Shown here: positions 33,492-43,000 of the stretch, in pieces | How the letters are laid out: every line of letters begins with the position of its first letter | Position numbering within the stretch: position 1 is the stretch's first letter | NCBI GenBank assembly: GCA_030268105.1 | Contig: BSDZ01000003.1 | Coordinates: 1,984,001-2,048,000, forward strand | Origin: Volvox africanus | Taxonomy: Eukaryota > Chlorophyta > Chlorophyceae > Chlamydomonadales > Volvocaceae | Direction: 5' to 3' | Length of the DNA stretch: 64,000 nt | The notes under the pieces: model-generated | Database searches by the model: none | Seen by the model: only the letters and a program-made list of their open reading frames with translations | Told to the model about the DNA's origin: nothing | Position numbers and translations under genes: made by a program

Positions 33492-34173
33492 TGTTGTATC
33501 CTTCCTTCTTCAATCATGCACTGAATCTGCACGTCTGGATGTTAGCTGAGTGCATACCGAGCTTACGAACAGCAAGGCAATCCAATGCAAGAAATGGATA
33601 GCGGAAGACTTAACGATAAGGAAAGATTCAACGTACAATGTTCTTCAATTGCAAATTAGAAGTCTGCCGTCAGACCCCGCAAGCAATGTTCATCACTCGG
33701 CTGCAGATGATATGCTAGAATAGCTCAGGCCGAATATAAATGAGTATGACGTTTATATGCGAATTAGATAGAGTTAAGTACACGAGTACTTAGTCCAAAG
33801 TAGCGTCGAGCCGACTTCGGTCTCCAGGCGGCCGTCCTCACACCTATCACGTCGCGATACCGATGCGCAGTACAGGTCTCACTGGATTCCGATCTCAAGT
33901 GTGAGTACCTTTGTAGCACTGTTCTAAATATCGTGTCATCCGTGATGTTATTGAATGCAACGCATGCAATATGCGAAGGTCCGAATATCGATATTTGGTT
34001 GCCGACCCAACCATCGCCATCGTCGCATTCTTGCATACGCGTATGGTTTATGACGTAGATGAGGTAATAATATTCAAAGTATTATTACCTTGCTGTTTGT
34101 AAGCTCGGTATGCACTCAGCTAACATCCAGATGTGCAGATCTAATGCATGATTGAAGAAGGAAGGATACAACA
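33492..34173. repeat. Back-to-back family-2 LTR pieces
   Basis: 33492 to about 34097 is a family-2 LTR in minus orientation, starting with its terminus TGTTGTATCC. From about 34098 to 34173 the sequence reverses into the last ~75 bp of a plus-oriented family-2 LTR ending GGATACAACA, followed by the plus-strand primer-binding site. The two termini form an inverted repeat of about 80 bp with few mismatches, including the local sequence GTTAGCTGAGTGCATACCGA. Confidence 0.88.
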
Positions 34174-34177
34174 AATT

Positions 34178-34193
34178 TGGTATCGAGACGGGT
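34178..34193 (+). promoter_or_regulatory. Primer-binding site of copy I
   Basis: TGGTATCGAGACGGGT starts four bases after the LTR end at 34173. It has the same core as all other copies. Confidence 0.75.
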
Positions 34194-34240
34194 AAATTCA
34201 CGACTGTCTCATTGTCCCTCATCAGAAGTAGGTTCTCGCG

Positions 34241-34550
34241 ATGGCGGGCGACGACAACACGCGCCGCAGCCCTTTAGACACCTTCACTGAGGACCTTGGC
34301 CGCACCATCCTGGACGCCGCCGCTTCCGGTTTGTAATCCTAGACATCTGTTGATAACTAGCTGCTGCATTCTCGTTGCGAGCTTGCACTGTGAGTTGCAG
34401 GTGAACGTGCGCCAACGCTGGACGCGGTGTCGGCTGGACAACACTTAAATACGGATCAGATCAAGGCTCTGATTCAGAAAACCGCTGAGATAAAAGACGG
34501 CCTTACGGACTATATCGCTTTTCTCCTCGGCTTACTCCGGAGTTCTGTCG
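34241..34550 (+). CDS. Split leader frame of copy I
   Basis: Exon 1 at 34241-34328 opens with ATG (MAGDDNTRRSPLDTF) and ends in phase 1 at TCCG|gtttgt. Exon 2 at 34401-34550 follows GAGTTGCAG and ends GTCG|gtatgc. There are no stops in either exon. A possible third acceptor, GTATAAG, at 34628 is one base out of register with the gag frame. The codon pattern is conserved with copies F, A and C, which supports real coding. Confidence 0.55.
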
Positions 34551-34638
34551 GTATGCGAATAGTCGCAAATTCCTCTTGCGTTACTTTGCTCACAGATTTT
34601 TTAGTAAATTCCCGTTCACCCGTATAAGTTCGTGCTTA

Positions 34639-35877
34639 ATGTTGGGACGCGAAGATAGTTCCTATCTGGGCACCGCCAGCCAGCCCGATGGTGGTCTTAC
34701 CGCTAGAACTGCTTTTGTCGATCCCGATACCGTCGGGACTCGTATTATGTCCGATCCTGTTGTTCTTCAGACCCCTTCACACTTAATTGTACCACTGTCG
34801 GCAGCGTCTACAGCGAGTGAAGGAGTTGAAGCACAACGGGCTCCGGTAACACCCGTGGTTCAAGAACCCGTCGGAATACTGGAGGTAATGAAGTTGACCA
34901 TCCCCGTGCCTAAGCTTAATATTTCCGCTGACGAAAAGGCAAAGAATTCAGGGCATAGTGTCGCGGATAGGACACGGGCTTACGTTCGCGACGCTAGGCA
35001 ATATCTGCAAGTGGTGCACGGCGGGGGATGCGACTCTATTAAATGCCTGTTCGTTGGGAATACCCTCGAGGGTGCCGCAAAAGATTGGTATGACGAATGG
35101 ACAACTGCTAGAGTCAAATACACGTTTGATAACCTGATCGATGCTCTCCTCGCCCGCTTTGCTACGGAAGTTCGCTTGCATAGCAACGAGGCTCGTAAGA
35201 CGCTGGCACAAGGCACGTACCATATGCGTCCACACGAGACCGTTCCTGCTTATCAGTCCCGCTTTGAGGCACTGATAACTCCTATCGTTAACTTTCCTGA
35301 GGAGGATCGTATCTTTTGGTTTCATCGTGGTCTTACCGAATCCCTTGCGCGATGGTGCGCCACTGACCTCAATGGAATTCCATTCCAATCTTATGATGCC
35401 TTAGTAGCTTTTGCTAGAGGTGCAGAAGTTCGGAATTTGGCTGGAAAGGATGCTAAACAACTTAATCCTTGCATTCACGCGATGCGAGCGCAGGAACCGC
35501 CTTCGGAGTCGACACAGAAGGACCAGGGTTTCGATCGTCAACGCCCCACGTTGGCCGTGAATGCCGTTCGGAAGGAAAGACGGTATGATATTCGCGGACG
35601 CCAAAGCCCAAGTAATCGTGGGTCTGCGGGAGCTGGGCAGAGCTCGGGCCATGGGAAAGGAAAGCGAAGGGGGGGCGCGCCGTCTGAAGCTGCAATGCAG
35701 AACTCGGATCCTAGTGTTAAGAAGCCCCGAACGGACGATCCGTATATGCAAAAGTGGGAGTGCCGGCGTTCAGAGTTTGATCGTCCGAAGTCCGCTAATC
35801 TTTGCTTGAGGTGTGCGGGAGAGCACCCGACTCGCGAATGCCCTCTGTTACCACCTTTCGTGCCCAAGACGACTTAG
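34639..35877 (+). CDS. gag: gag of copy I
   Basis: An apparently intact family-2 gag of about 412 residues from ATG 34639 (MLGREDSSYLG). Capsid-like region (CLFVGNTLEGAAKDWYDEW, NLIDALLARFATEV, YHMRPHETVPAYQSRFEAL, IFWFHRGLTESLARWCATDL), low-complexity basic linker, and CCHC knuckle CLRCAGEHPTREC about 20 residues from the end. It ends in TAG followed by G. It is the best preserved family-2 gag in the window. Pol follows, but a one-base loss soon after the stop shifts its frame. Confidence 0.9.
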   Translation: MLGREDSSYLGTASQPDGGLTARTAFVDPDTVGTRIMSDPVVLQTPSHLIVPLSAASTASEGVEAQRAPVTPVVQEPVGILEVMKLTIPVPKLNISADEKAKNSGHSVADRTRAYVRDARQYLQVVHGGGCDSIKCLFVGNTLEGAAKDWYDEWTTARVKYTFDNLIDALLARFATEVRLHSNEARKTLAQGTYHMRPHETVPAYQSRFEALITPIVNFPEEDRIFWFHRGLTESLARWCATDLNGIPFQSYDALVAFARGAEVRNLAGKDAKQLNPCIHAMRAQEPPSESTQKDQGFDRQRPTLAVNAVRKERRYDIRGRQSPSNRGSAGAGQSSGHGKGKRRGGAPSEAAMQNSDPSVKKPRTDDPYMQKWECRRSEFDRPKSANLCLRCAGEHPTRECPLLPPFVPKTT

Positions 35878-36139
35878 GAAGTTGCGGAATGTGGAGGAAG
35901 GGACTTCTCCTGGGATTGAAGGAAGTGAACGTGGCCGCTGGCCGTCGTTGCGTCCGGCTGTGAAGGCTCTTTTACCTTCTGTTTTTGGACAAATCGAGCG
36001 GGCTATCGAGCGACGTCTTTTGCTCGACGGGCACACGGGACTAAACCATTTCGAGCCGCTGTGTAATTTATTTGCACCGCGCTGCCCTCTTTCTTCCCTC
36101 GATTTATCTGACCACGTTACTCTATTTATCCCTTCGAAT
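35878..36139 (+). pseudogene. pol: pol N-terminal fragment of copy I
   Basis: The linker before the protease ([19 protein letters not shown], then [19 protein letters not shown]) ends abruptly at VTLFIPS. Function of this conserved upstream pol segment is unknown. It is shared by all copies. Confidence 0.85.
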
Positions 36140-36400
36140 GACAGGAAAGGTACCTTAATCGACAGAGTACCCTTGCACGAATGCAGGGTTGCGGCCTCCA
36201 TGTCGATGCGCGCGCGGTACTGTCATAATGTCGCAGACCCCATTATGTACGGTGCAGTCTCTGCTAAGCCCTGCAGCACGTACGGCCGGGTCACAACACG
36301 CAAAGGGCCTAACGATAGGCTAAGGGTGATCCTGCCCACGATGGGATGCTTACCCCCGTCAGCAAGGGTAACTTGTGGACAATCAGACGACTCTGGGGTC
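36140..36400 (-). pseudogene. pol: Copy C pol fragment left of copy B (protease C-terminal part)
   Basis: Family-1 sequence in minus orientation covering the protease C-terminal part ([36 protein letters not shown]). It continues at 48719 on the other side of copy B. The final GGGTC (36396-36400) is the duplicated target. Confidence 0.9.
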
Positions 36401-37215
36401 TGTTGTATCCTTCCTTCTTCGATCATGCACTGAATCTGCACGTCTGAGTATTAGCTACACGTGCATGGTGCTTACGAACAGCAAGACACTTCAGTGCAAG
36501 CAACGTGACAGCGGAAGACTTAAAGATAAGGAAAGGTTCAACTTACAATGATCTTCAGTTGCAAATTAGAAGTCTGCCGTCAGACCCCTCGGGCAATGTT
36601 CATCATCCGGCTGAAGATGCTATGCTGGAATAGCTCAGGCCAAATATAAATGCATAAAACGTATGTATACAAATTAGATTATGTTAAGTACACGAGTACT
36701 TTATCCAAAGTAGCGTCGAGCCGACTTCGGTCTCTAGGCGGCCGTCCTCACACCTATCACGTCGCGATACCGATGTGCAGTACAGGTCTCACTGGATTTC
36801 GATCTCAGGTGTGAGTACCTTCATAGCACTATTCTAAATACCGCGTAATCCGTGATATTAATGAATGCAGCGCATGCAATATGCGAAGGTCCGAACATCG
36901 ATATTCGGTTGCCGACCCAACCATCGCGATCGTCGCATTCTCACATATGCGTATGGTTTATGACAGGGATAAGGTAATAATATTTAAAGTATTATTACGT
37001 CAGATATTATGCCAATAGATAGGTCGCGCATTAATTATCAGCTTCGAGTCAAACATGTTGACCGACAGCGTGATGTCATAGATGATAATGCGACATGCCT
37101 GATTAGCTAGATATACTCGATTATATCATGCTAATATGATTATGTCATGCTTCATAATGCTCGAATATATTGCGGTCTACTTCGGTGCAAGTGGGGATCG
37201 AATAGGCGTACAACA
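36401..37215 (-). repeat. Family-2 LTR (3' LTR of copy B)
   Basis: 815 bp. It contains AAGTACACGAGTACTT (36686-36701), a CCGAACATCGATATTCGG palindrome (36891-36908) and an AT-rich hairpin (36974-36998). Confidence 0.93.
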
Positions 37216-37538
37216 ACTATCCCCCCCCCCATATGCAGCATCCTCGCTGCATCGGACAGCATCGACTGCAGAGATCATTGGGTCTGCGTGGCACAAATGC
37301 GGATTTCCTCCAATAAAGAGTTCATATCCGGTGAAACGTTACGTGCCGGCTCCCATGAGTTATGCTTGCTTGAATACCCAGTCCACTTGACTTGGTACTC
37401 TTGCATTGTCCACTTATGCCGGTGTCGGCCCACACGGCAAGTAAGATAATCTAACACCCGCTCCACGTTGTAAACCTTCTGTTTACCAGCGATCCAGGTC
37501 CCTGGGACTGGTTAAACCGCTGCAGGGGTGTTAGCAAG
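37216..37538 (-). pseudogene. pol: Chromodomain end of copy B pol
   Basis: On the minus strand, the chromodomain (QVKWTGYSSKHNSWEPARN) and the end of pol, followed by the stem-loop and a C-rich run (37220-37232) that is the polypurine tract. The integrase C-terminal part continues after copy A at 45015. The last five bases, GCAAG (37534-37538), are the duplicated target of copy A. Confidence 0.85.
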
Positions 37539-38362
37539 TGTTGTGCTACGGTTGGTTTCCCGCCGATGCGTAGGTCGATGTGATCCTACAAGGCGAAGTG
37601 CTATTGTGATGAACGCATTGCATATGAATGAATCTGCATGATATAAATGTATTCGTGTACATTTATATATGCATTTGGCATGTTGTCATTATCCATCGCG
37701 ACATCGCATCATGGCAAATCCGCCTAGCATGCATGAAAGCCTGAAGCATTGAAGTGCGCATTATGCTCGTGCTACGAAACGATAAGTAATATTATCTGAT
37801 ATAATATTACTTCATTAAAGCACACGTTGAGAGCGCCGCACTCATCGCGACACATGCCCTGCAACCGGATATCGTTATCCGGACCCTTGCATCATGCGAA
37901 TGCCGGAAAGGCTTATACGTTGTTATGCGTAGACATCGCCTATACGCAGTAGGGTTGTCACATCTAGAATCGGCCTTCTGATGTGAATCGTACGGCATTG
38001 CGATGCTGCGAGTATAACAGATGCGAGGACGGCTAAGCAAGATAAGACATTCGATACCGGAGAACACTCGTGTGTTCTATATTACTATTGCTATACGCTA
38101 TTCTACTTAGCCCGAGCTAAGCCTGAACTTCGCTAATCACCGCCGCGTGATGATTGCTTGCTTCCGGCGCTGACGGCGATTTCGTCCATTGCACCATTCC
38201 AATCTGTAAGACTGTAAGTTATATCTCTTCTTGCCTTGAAGTCTTCCGCTGTCTTTGTTTGCTCTCGCTTGCCTTGCTGTACTTGCAAGTGCTCGCGCAT
38301 CGGTGTCAAAAGTCTCCAGACGTGCAGATACTTATGAGCAAACGCGAACGAGAGGTACAACA
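37539..38362 (+). repeat. Family-1 5' LTR of copy A
   Basis: 824 bp, TGTTGTGCTACGG to GAGGTACAACA. It contains three palindromes: AT-rich hairpin 37784-37812, CCGGATATCGTTATCCGG at 37865-37882, and AGAACACTCGTGTGTTCT at 38061-38078. Promoter elements are expected here, but I could not place a transcription start. Confidence 0.96.
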
Positions 38363-38365
38363 AAT

Positions 38366-38384
38366 TGGTATCGAGACAGGTTCG
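38366..38384 (+). promoter_or_regulatory. Primer-binding site of copy A
   Basis: TGGTATCGAGACAGGTTCG begins three bases after the LTR. It resembles, but does not equal, the usual initiator-Met-tRNA site TGGTATCAGAGC of many plant elements. Confidence 0.8.
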
Positions 38385-38429
38385 TTGCCTAACTGTCTCT
38401 CTTTGTCTAATCGGAAGTAGGTTCTTTCT

Positions 38430-38741
38430 ATGGCGAGTTCCAGCGACGAACCACGAGGACCGCTAGATATTTTTGCCGAAGACCTAGGCCACGCCGTTTT
38501 GGACGCCGCCGCTTCCGGTTTGTAATTGTTTAATTGCTTTTGCTTAGATTGCTGCACTTGTTGTGTAAGTGTACGCTCTGAGTCGCAGGTAATCTCAGTT
38601 CACCGGCATTGCTTGCCGCGGCGACTGAGACCGGCTTTCGTCCGGACCAGTTGGCGACTCTCATCGCCCAAACTACGGAGATCAGGACTCAGCTGGGCAA
38701 GTACTTGCTGAGTTTACTGAATCTTCTCAAGAGTACTGTCG
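38430..38741 (+). CDS. Split leader frame of copy A
   Basis: Exon 1 at 38430-38517 starts with ATG (MASSSDEPRGPLDIF) and ends TCCG|gtttgt. A 71-bp intron ends GAGTCGCAG. Exon 2 at 38589-38741 (RPDQLATLIAQTTEIRTQLG, then LLNLLKSTV) ends GTCG|gtaggc, and the next acceptor-like site is ACCTAG at 38810. Exon 2 is Leu-rich and may be helical. In the family-3 copies the equivalent exons read in frame into gag. Here the simplest splice lands one base out of register, so an alternative donor or a separate product must be considered. Confidence 0.55.
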
Positions 38742-38828
38742 GTAGGCTCGCTGAATCGTTTTGTACTCTTGCCTTTGCGATAGAAGTCGGCTTCTATTAC
38801 GCAAACCTAGGGTATCGTTTCGTGCTCC

Positions 38829-40064
38829 ATGTCCGCGGAACACGACGATACGCCGCACACTAGCCTAGCTAGCCAACCCGATTTTGTTGTGGCTGCTAGA
38901 GCACCGGATAGAGGTCTTGAGACTGTTGGCGCGCGAGCCACTCAAGAGCCCCTTTTCCTTCAGACCCCTGCTCACTTAATTGTGCCGCATTCAGCAGTGA
39001 ACACGAATATGGACAACACTGCTGGACCAAGGGTTCTGCCATTACCTCAAGCTCGAGGGCATGATGACATCCCTGAGGTGATGAGATTGTCGATTCCCGT
39101 TCCTAGGCTCAATATTTCGCTGACCGACAAGACACCAGGGCATAGCATAGCCGATGCAACTCGTGCGTACGTGCGTGACGCTAAAAAGTATCTCCAGGCT
39201 GTTCATGGTGGCGATAATGACGGTATCAGGTGTCTCTTCGTTGGTAACACCCTCGAGGGCTCAGCAAAGGACTGGTATCGCAATTGGACCAACGCCCGGG
39301 GCAACTATACTTTCGACGAGTTGGTCGCCGCTTTGCTCGCACGGTTCGCTACTGAGGTGCAAGCACGTGATGTGGAGGCTCGTAAGGTTTTGGCAGCCGG
39401 TAGCTACCACATGCGTCGGGGTGAAAATGTACCTGCGTACCAGTCACGCTTCGAAGCACTTGTGACTCCCATTGCTGACCTCACTGAATCCGAGCGTGTC
39501 TTTTGGTTTAGGCGAGGCCTGACGAAACTTTTGGCTAAATGGTGCGCTACTGACTTGGTTGGAGCGCAGATCAAGTCGTATGATGCTTTGGTCGCTTTTG
39601 CTAAGGGCACGGAGATACGACTCCTTGCCGGTGAGGAAGAAGTCAAGTCTGCCCCTCGTGCAAATGCCGTGCAAGTGCAGGATCCGCTTGGGGAAGCCGT
39701 AGCTCTTGACCAGGACTTCGGAGCGACCCGCCCCACGCCTACTGCCGCGACGCGACGCAGCAACCGGCAACGCCAGGCGCGCGGGGGCGCTAGCTCGGGT
39801 GTCCGTGGGTCAGGAGGAGCAGGTCCGAGCTCGGACCCGGCTAAAAACAGGAAGCGTGGTGGTGCGCCGTCGACGGCAGCCGCACAGCATTCCGACCCCA
39901 ATGTGAAGCGGACTCGCACGGACGACACGTATATGCCAAAATGGAATTGCAATCGTTCTGAATTCGAGCGTCAGAAATTGGCCAATGTTTGTCTACGGTG
40001 TGCGGAGAGCCATTCCACGAAGGATTGCCCGCTAATGCCGCCGTTTGTACCTCAGCCGAAATAG
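38829..40064 (+). CDS. gag: gag of copy A
   Basis: Intact 411-residue gag, cytoplasmic particle protein. Residues about 80-260 form the Retrotrans_gag/capsid-like region (PVPRLNISL, CLFVGNTLEGSAKDWYRNW, ALLARFATEV, YHMRRGENVPAYQSRFEAL, VFWFRRGLTKLL). A Gly/Arg/Ser-rich basic linker follows, with a CCHC knuckle CLRCAESHSTKDC at about residues 388-400 for RNA binding. The stop is UAG at 40062-40064 followed by GGG. Pol continues in the same frame without a new ATG nearby, which suggests stop readthrough. The start at 38829 is the first ATG in this frame, but a spliced upstream start is possible. Confidence 0.93.
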   Translation: MSAEHDDTPHTSLASQPDFVVAARAPDRGLETVGARATQEPLFLQTPAHLIVPHSAVNTNMDNTAGPRVLPLPQARGHDDIPEVMRLSIPVPRLNISLTDKTPGHSIADATRAYVRDAKKYLQAVHGGDNDGIRCLFVGNTLEGSAKDWYRNWTNARGNYTFDELVAALLARFATEVQARDVEARKVLAAGSYHMRRGENVPAYQSRFEALVTPIADLTESERVFWFRRGLTKLLAKWCATDLVGAQIKSYDALVAFAKGTEIRLLAGEEEVKSAPRANAVQVQDPLGEAVALDQDFGATRPTPTAATRRSNRQRQARGGASSGVRGSGGAGPSSDPAKNRKRGGAPSTAAAQHSDPNVKRTRTDDTYMPKWNCNRSEFERQKLANVCLRCAESHSTKDCPLMPPFVPQPK

Positions 40065-43000
40065 GGGCTTGCCCGGGTTCCTGCGGAGGGGGCACCACCT
40101 GGGATTTCTGAACTAACGCGTGGTCGGTGGTCATCCTTATGGCCAGCCGTTAAGGCATTGTTGCCTTGTGTACTTGGACACATCGAGCGAGTCATTGCGT
40201 GACTCATCACGCTTGACGGACGCACGGGACTTCTCTGCTTCGACCCGTTGTGTAATTTGTTTACACCTCACCGTCCCCTGTCGTCTATCGATCTGTCTAA
40301 CCACGTGGTTTTGTTCATCCCCTCGTCTCTGCGTGAGATGTCGGAACAGTTGGCCATATACAGGAGGTGTAGGCGTCAATATCCAGGCACCGCCGCATGT
40401 GTTTTACTCCCCGCTTTCTGTCGGCGCAAGGCAGAGGCATCGTTAAGGGGTTTGCGGCATGTCCACCGGTTCGAGCCGGGCACCGTTTTGTTTAATGGTG
40501 TGGATCGGGAGGGTACGCTGGCTCCGTGGCCAAGCACATCCTACTCGGTTGACGTTTGGTACGAAGCTCCTGACGGGGGTGCCGTAGGTTACGGACCCGC
40601 CCTAAGTGCACTGACGTTGTCTGCTGGGCAGTCGCTCGTAGATAACCGTGTCCCTGTGGTTCAGATCGGTTTGAATGGCCGTACTCTGAAGGCACTTGTT
40701 GACACCGGTGCCAGCGACGACTTCATCTCTGTCGCAGAGGTGAATGCGCTGGGGTTGTCCCCAGAGTCGTCTGATTGTCCACAGGTTACCCTTGCTGACG
40801 GGGGTAAGCATCCCATCGTGGGCAGGATTACCCTTAGCCTATCGATAGGCCCTTTGCGTGTTGTGACCTGGCCGTACGTGCTGCAGGGCTTAGCAGAGAC
40901 TGCACCGTACATAATGGGGTCGTCGACATTACGGCAGTACTGCGCGCGCATCGACATGGAGACCGCAACCCTGCATATGTGCAAGGGTACTCTGTCGATT
41001 AAGGTACCTTTCCTGTCATTCGAACATGTCACACCAAAGGAGGGCGAAACTGAGGCGGTGCCTATGGTTAACTTCGCCGTGACCACAATGGCCACGCGAA
41101 CCGAACCAGAGCTAGTCGGGCGTAAGGAAGCTGTCCGTTTGTTACGGAAGGGTGCCCATGGACTGCTTTTGAGGCCACGGGTGGGCTGTTGTGCCACCAC
41201 CGCGCAGACTTCTGTGGATCCTGAGGTTGAGGCCCTACTGGCGCAGTATGAGGACGTCTTCAAAGATATCCCTGGGCTGCCACCTATGCATCCTGTTGAT
41301 CACACAATCCCTCTCATGCCTGGAGCGCAGCCTGTGGCCCGGCCAATGTACAGGTTGAGTCCATTGGAGCTGGATGAGGTGAAGCGCCAGGTGACGGATT
41401 TGCTTGCAAAGGGTATGATACGCCCCAGCACATCCCCGTATTCTGCACCGATTTTGTTTGTCGGTAAGAAGGATGGGACCTTGCGCATGTGCATTGATTA
41501 CCGGGGGTTAAATGCGAATACGGTGAAGAATCGCTACCCTTTGCCACGTGTTGACGACCTGTTGGATAAGCTGAAGGGCTTGGCTTATTTTTCCTCAATT
41601 GACTTGCAACAGGGCTACAATCAGATTCGCATCGCTGCCTCTGATATCCCGAAAACCGCTTTTCGGACGCCCTTCGGTCACTTTGAGTATACGGTCCTAT
41701 CGTTTGGTTTGACTAATGCCCCTGCGACGTTTCAGGCGGTTATGGACCGAATGTTTAGGCCGTTTATCGACAGGTTCGTTGTTTGCTACCTGGATGACAT
41801 CTTGGTATATTCTAAGACGCGAGAGGAGCACTTGGAGCATCTTCGGCTTGTGCTCGACGTTATGAGGCGGGAGCAATTGTTTGCTAAACGCGCCAAATGC
41901 TTTTGGGCGCAGCCTCAGGTGGAATATTTGGGCCACATTGTGTCGGCCACCGGTGTGAAGATGGACCCGCGGAAGGTCGCCGTGGTTCGCGATTGGCCCG
42001 CGCCTCAGAACCTCACGGAGCTGCGTAAGTTCCTTGGCTTGACCAATTATTTCCGAAAGTTCATTGAAAAATATTCCATCATTGCGGCCCCGCTTACTAA
42101 CCTAACTCGCAAAGGCGTTTTCGTTTCGCTTGAGTCGTGGACGTCGCAATGCCAGCGGGCATTCAAAGAGCTCAAACGAATCGTTGCCGAAGATGTCACC
42201 CTTGCATTCCCTGATTACTCGTTGCCATTTCGTGTTGAGGTAGTGTCTGATGCCTCAATATTTGGAAGCGGCGCTGTATTGTTACAGGAAGGGCGACCGA
42301 TCGCCTTCACGAGTAAGAAGTTTTCTGGTGCGGAGATTCGCTACACCACCGGGGAACAGGAGCTTCTGGCCGTGCTGCATGCTTTAAAGGAATGGCGCTG
42401 TTACCTCGAGGGACGCCCGTTTACTTTAAAGACTGACCATAAGCCCCTAACGTTTTTGCAAAGCGTTCCGACGTTGAACCGCCGTCAGGCTAGGTGGATG
42501 GAATACCTAGCTAGGTTCGACTGCACCTGGGAGTATATTTCTGGTAAATTGAATATTGCCGATGCTCTCAGTCGACATCCGTCGCTACACGCTGCAATTT
42601 TGGCAGCGCCCGTCGTGTGGCCGCGTAGCGAGGAGGTACCAATCGTGACGGACCTCACGGAGCGGTTGAAGGTTGCCTACAACGCAGACGCCTGGTTCGC
42701 GGACCCGGCTAATGTAGAAAACCTTCGCAAGCAGAATGGTCTTTGGCTACGGACGGAGGGTGCAGCTACGCAAATCGTCGTTCCGAACGACGACGCGCTA
42801 CGCTACGACATCCTTGCGCGGTTCCACGAGGACCCGTTAGCAGGACACCCTGGTAGCAAGCGATTGATCGACTTGGTGCAACGTTCCTTTTGGTGGCCTC
42901 GTTTGGCTAAGGATGCGGCGAACTTCGTACAGACATGCAGTCTGTGCCAGCGCAATAAGGCTTTGTCCGGTAAGGGCCATGGGTTGTTGCAACCGTTGCC

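Larger units (their letters stand above)
34098..36139 (+). mobile_element. Copy I: 5' part of a family-2 gypsy element
   Basis: Plus strand: LTR end, primer-binding site at 34178, leader, complete gag and the first ~260 bp of pol. It is cut at 36139, where minus-strand family-1 pol of copy C begins. The join shows only about 3 bp of shared sequence (TTC), as in end-joining. Confidence 0.88.

Noticed and set aside
39404..39952. Long open frames antisense to gag (also 28420-29001)
   Set aside because: They overlap gag exactly on the other strand, lack recognisable domains, and follow from GC-rich codon use of gag.
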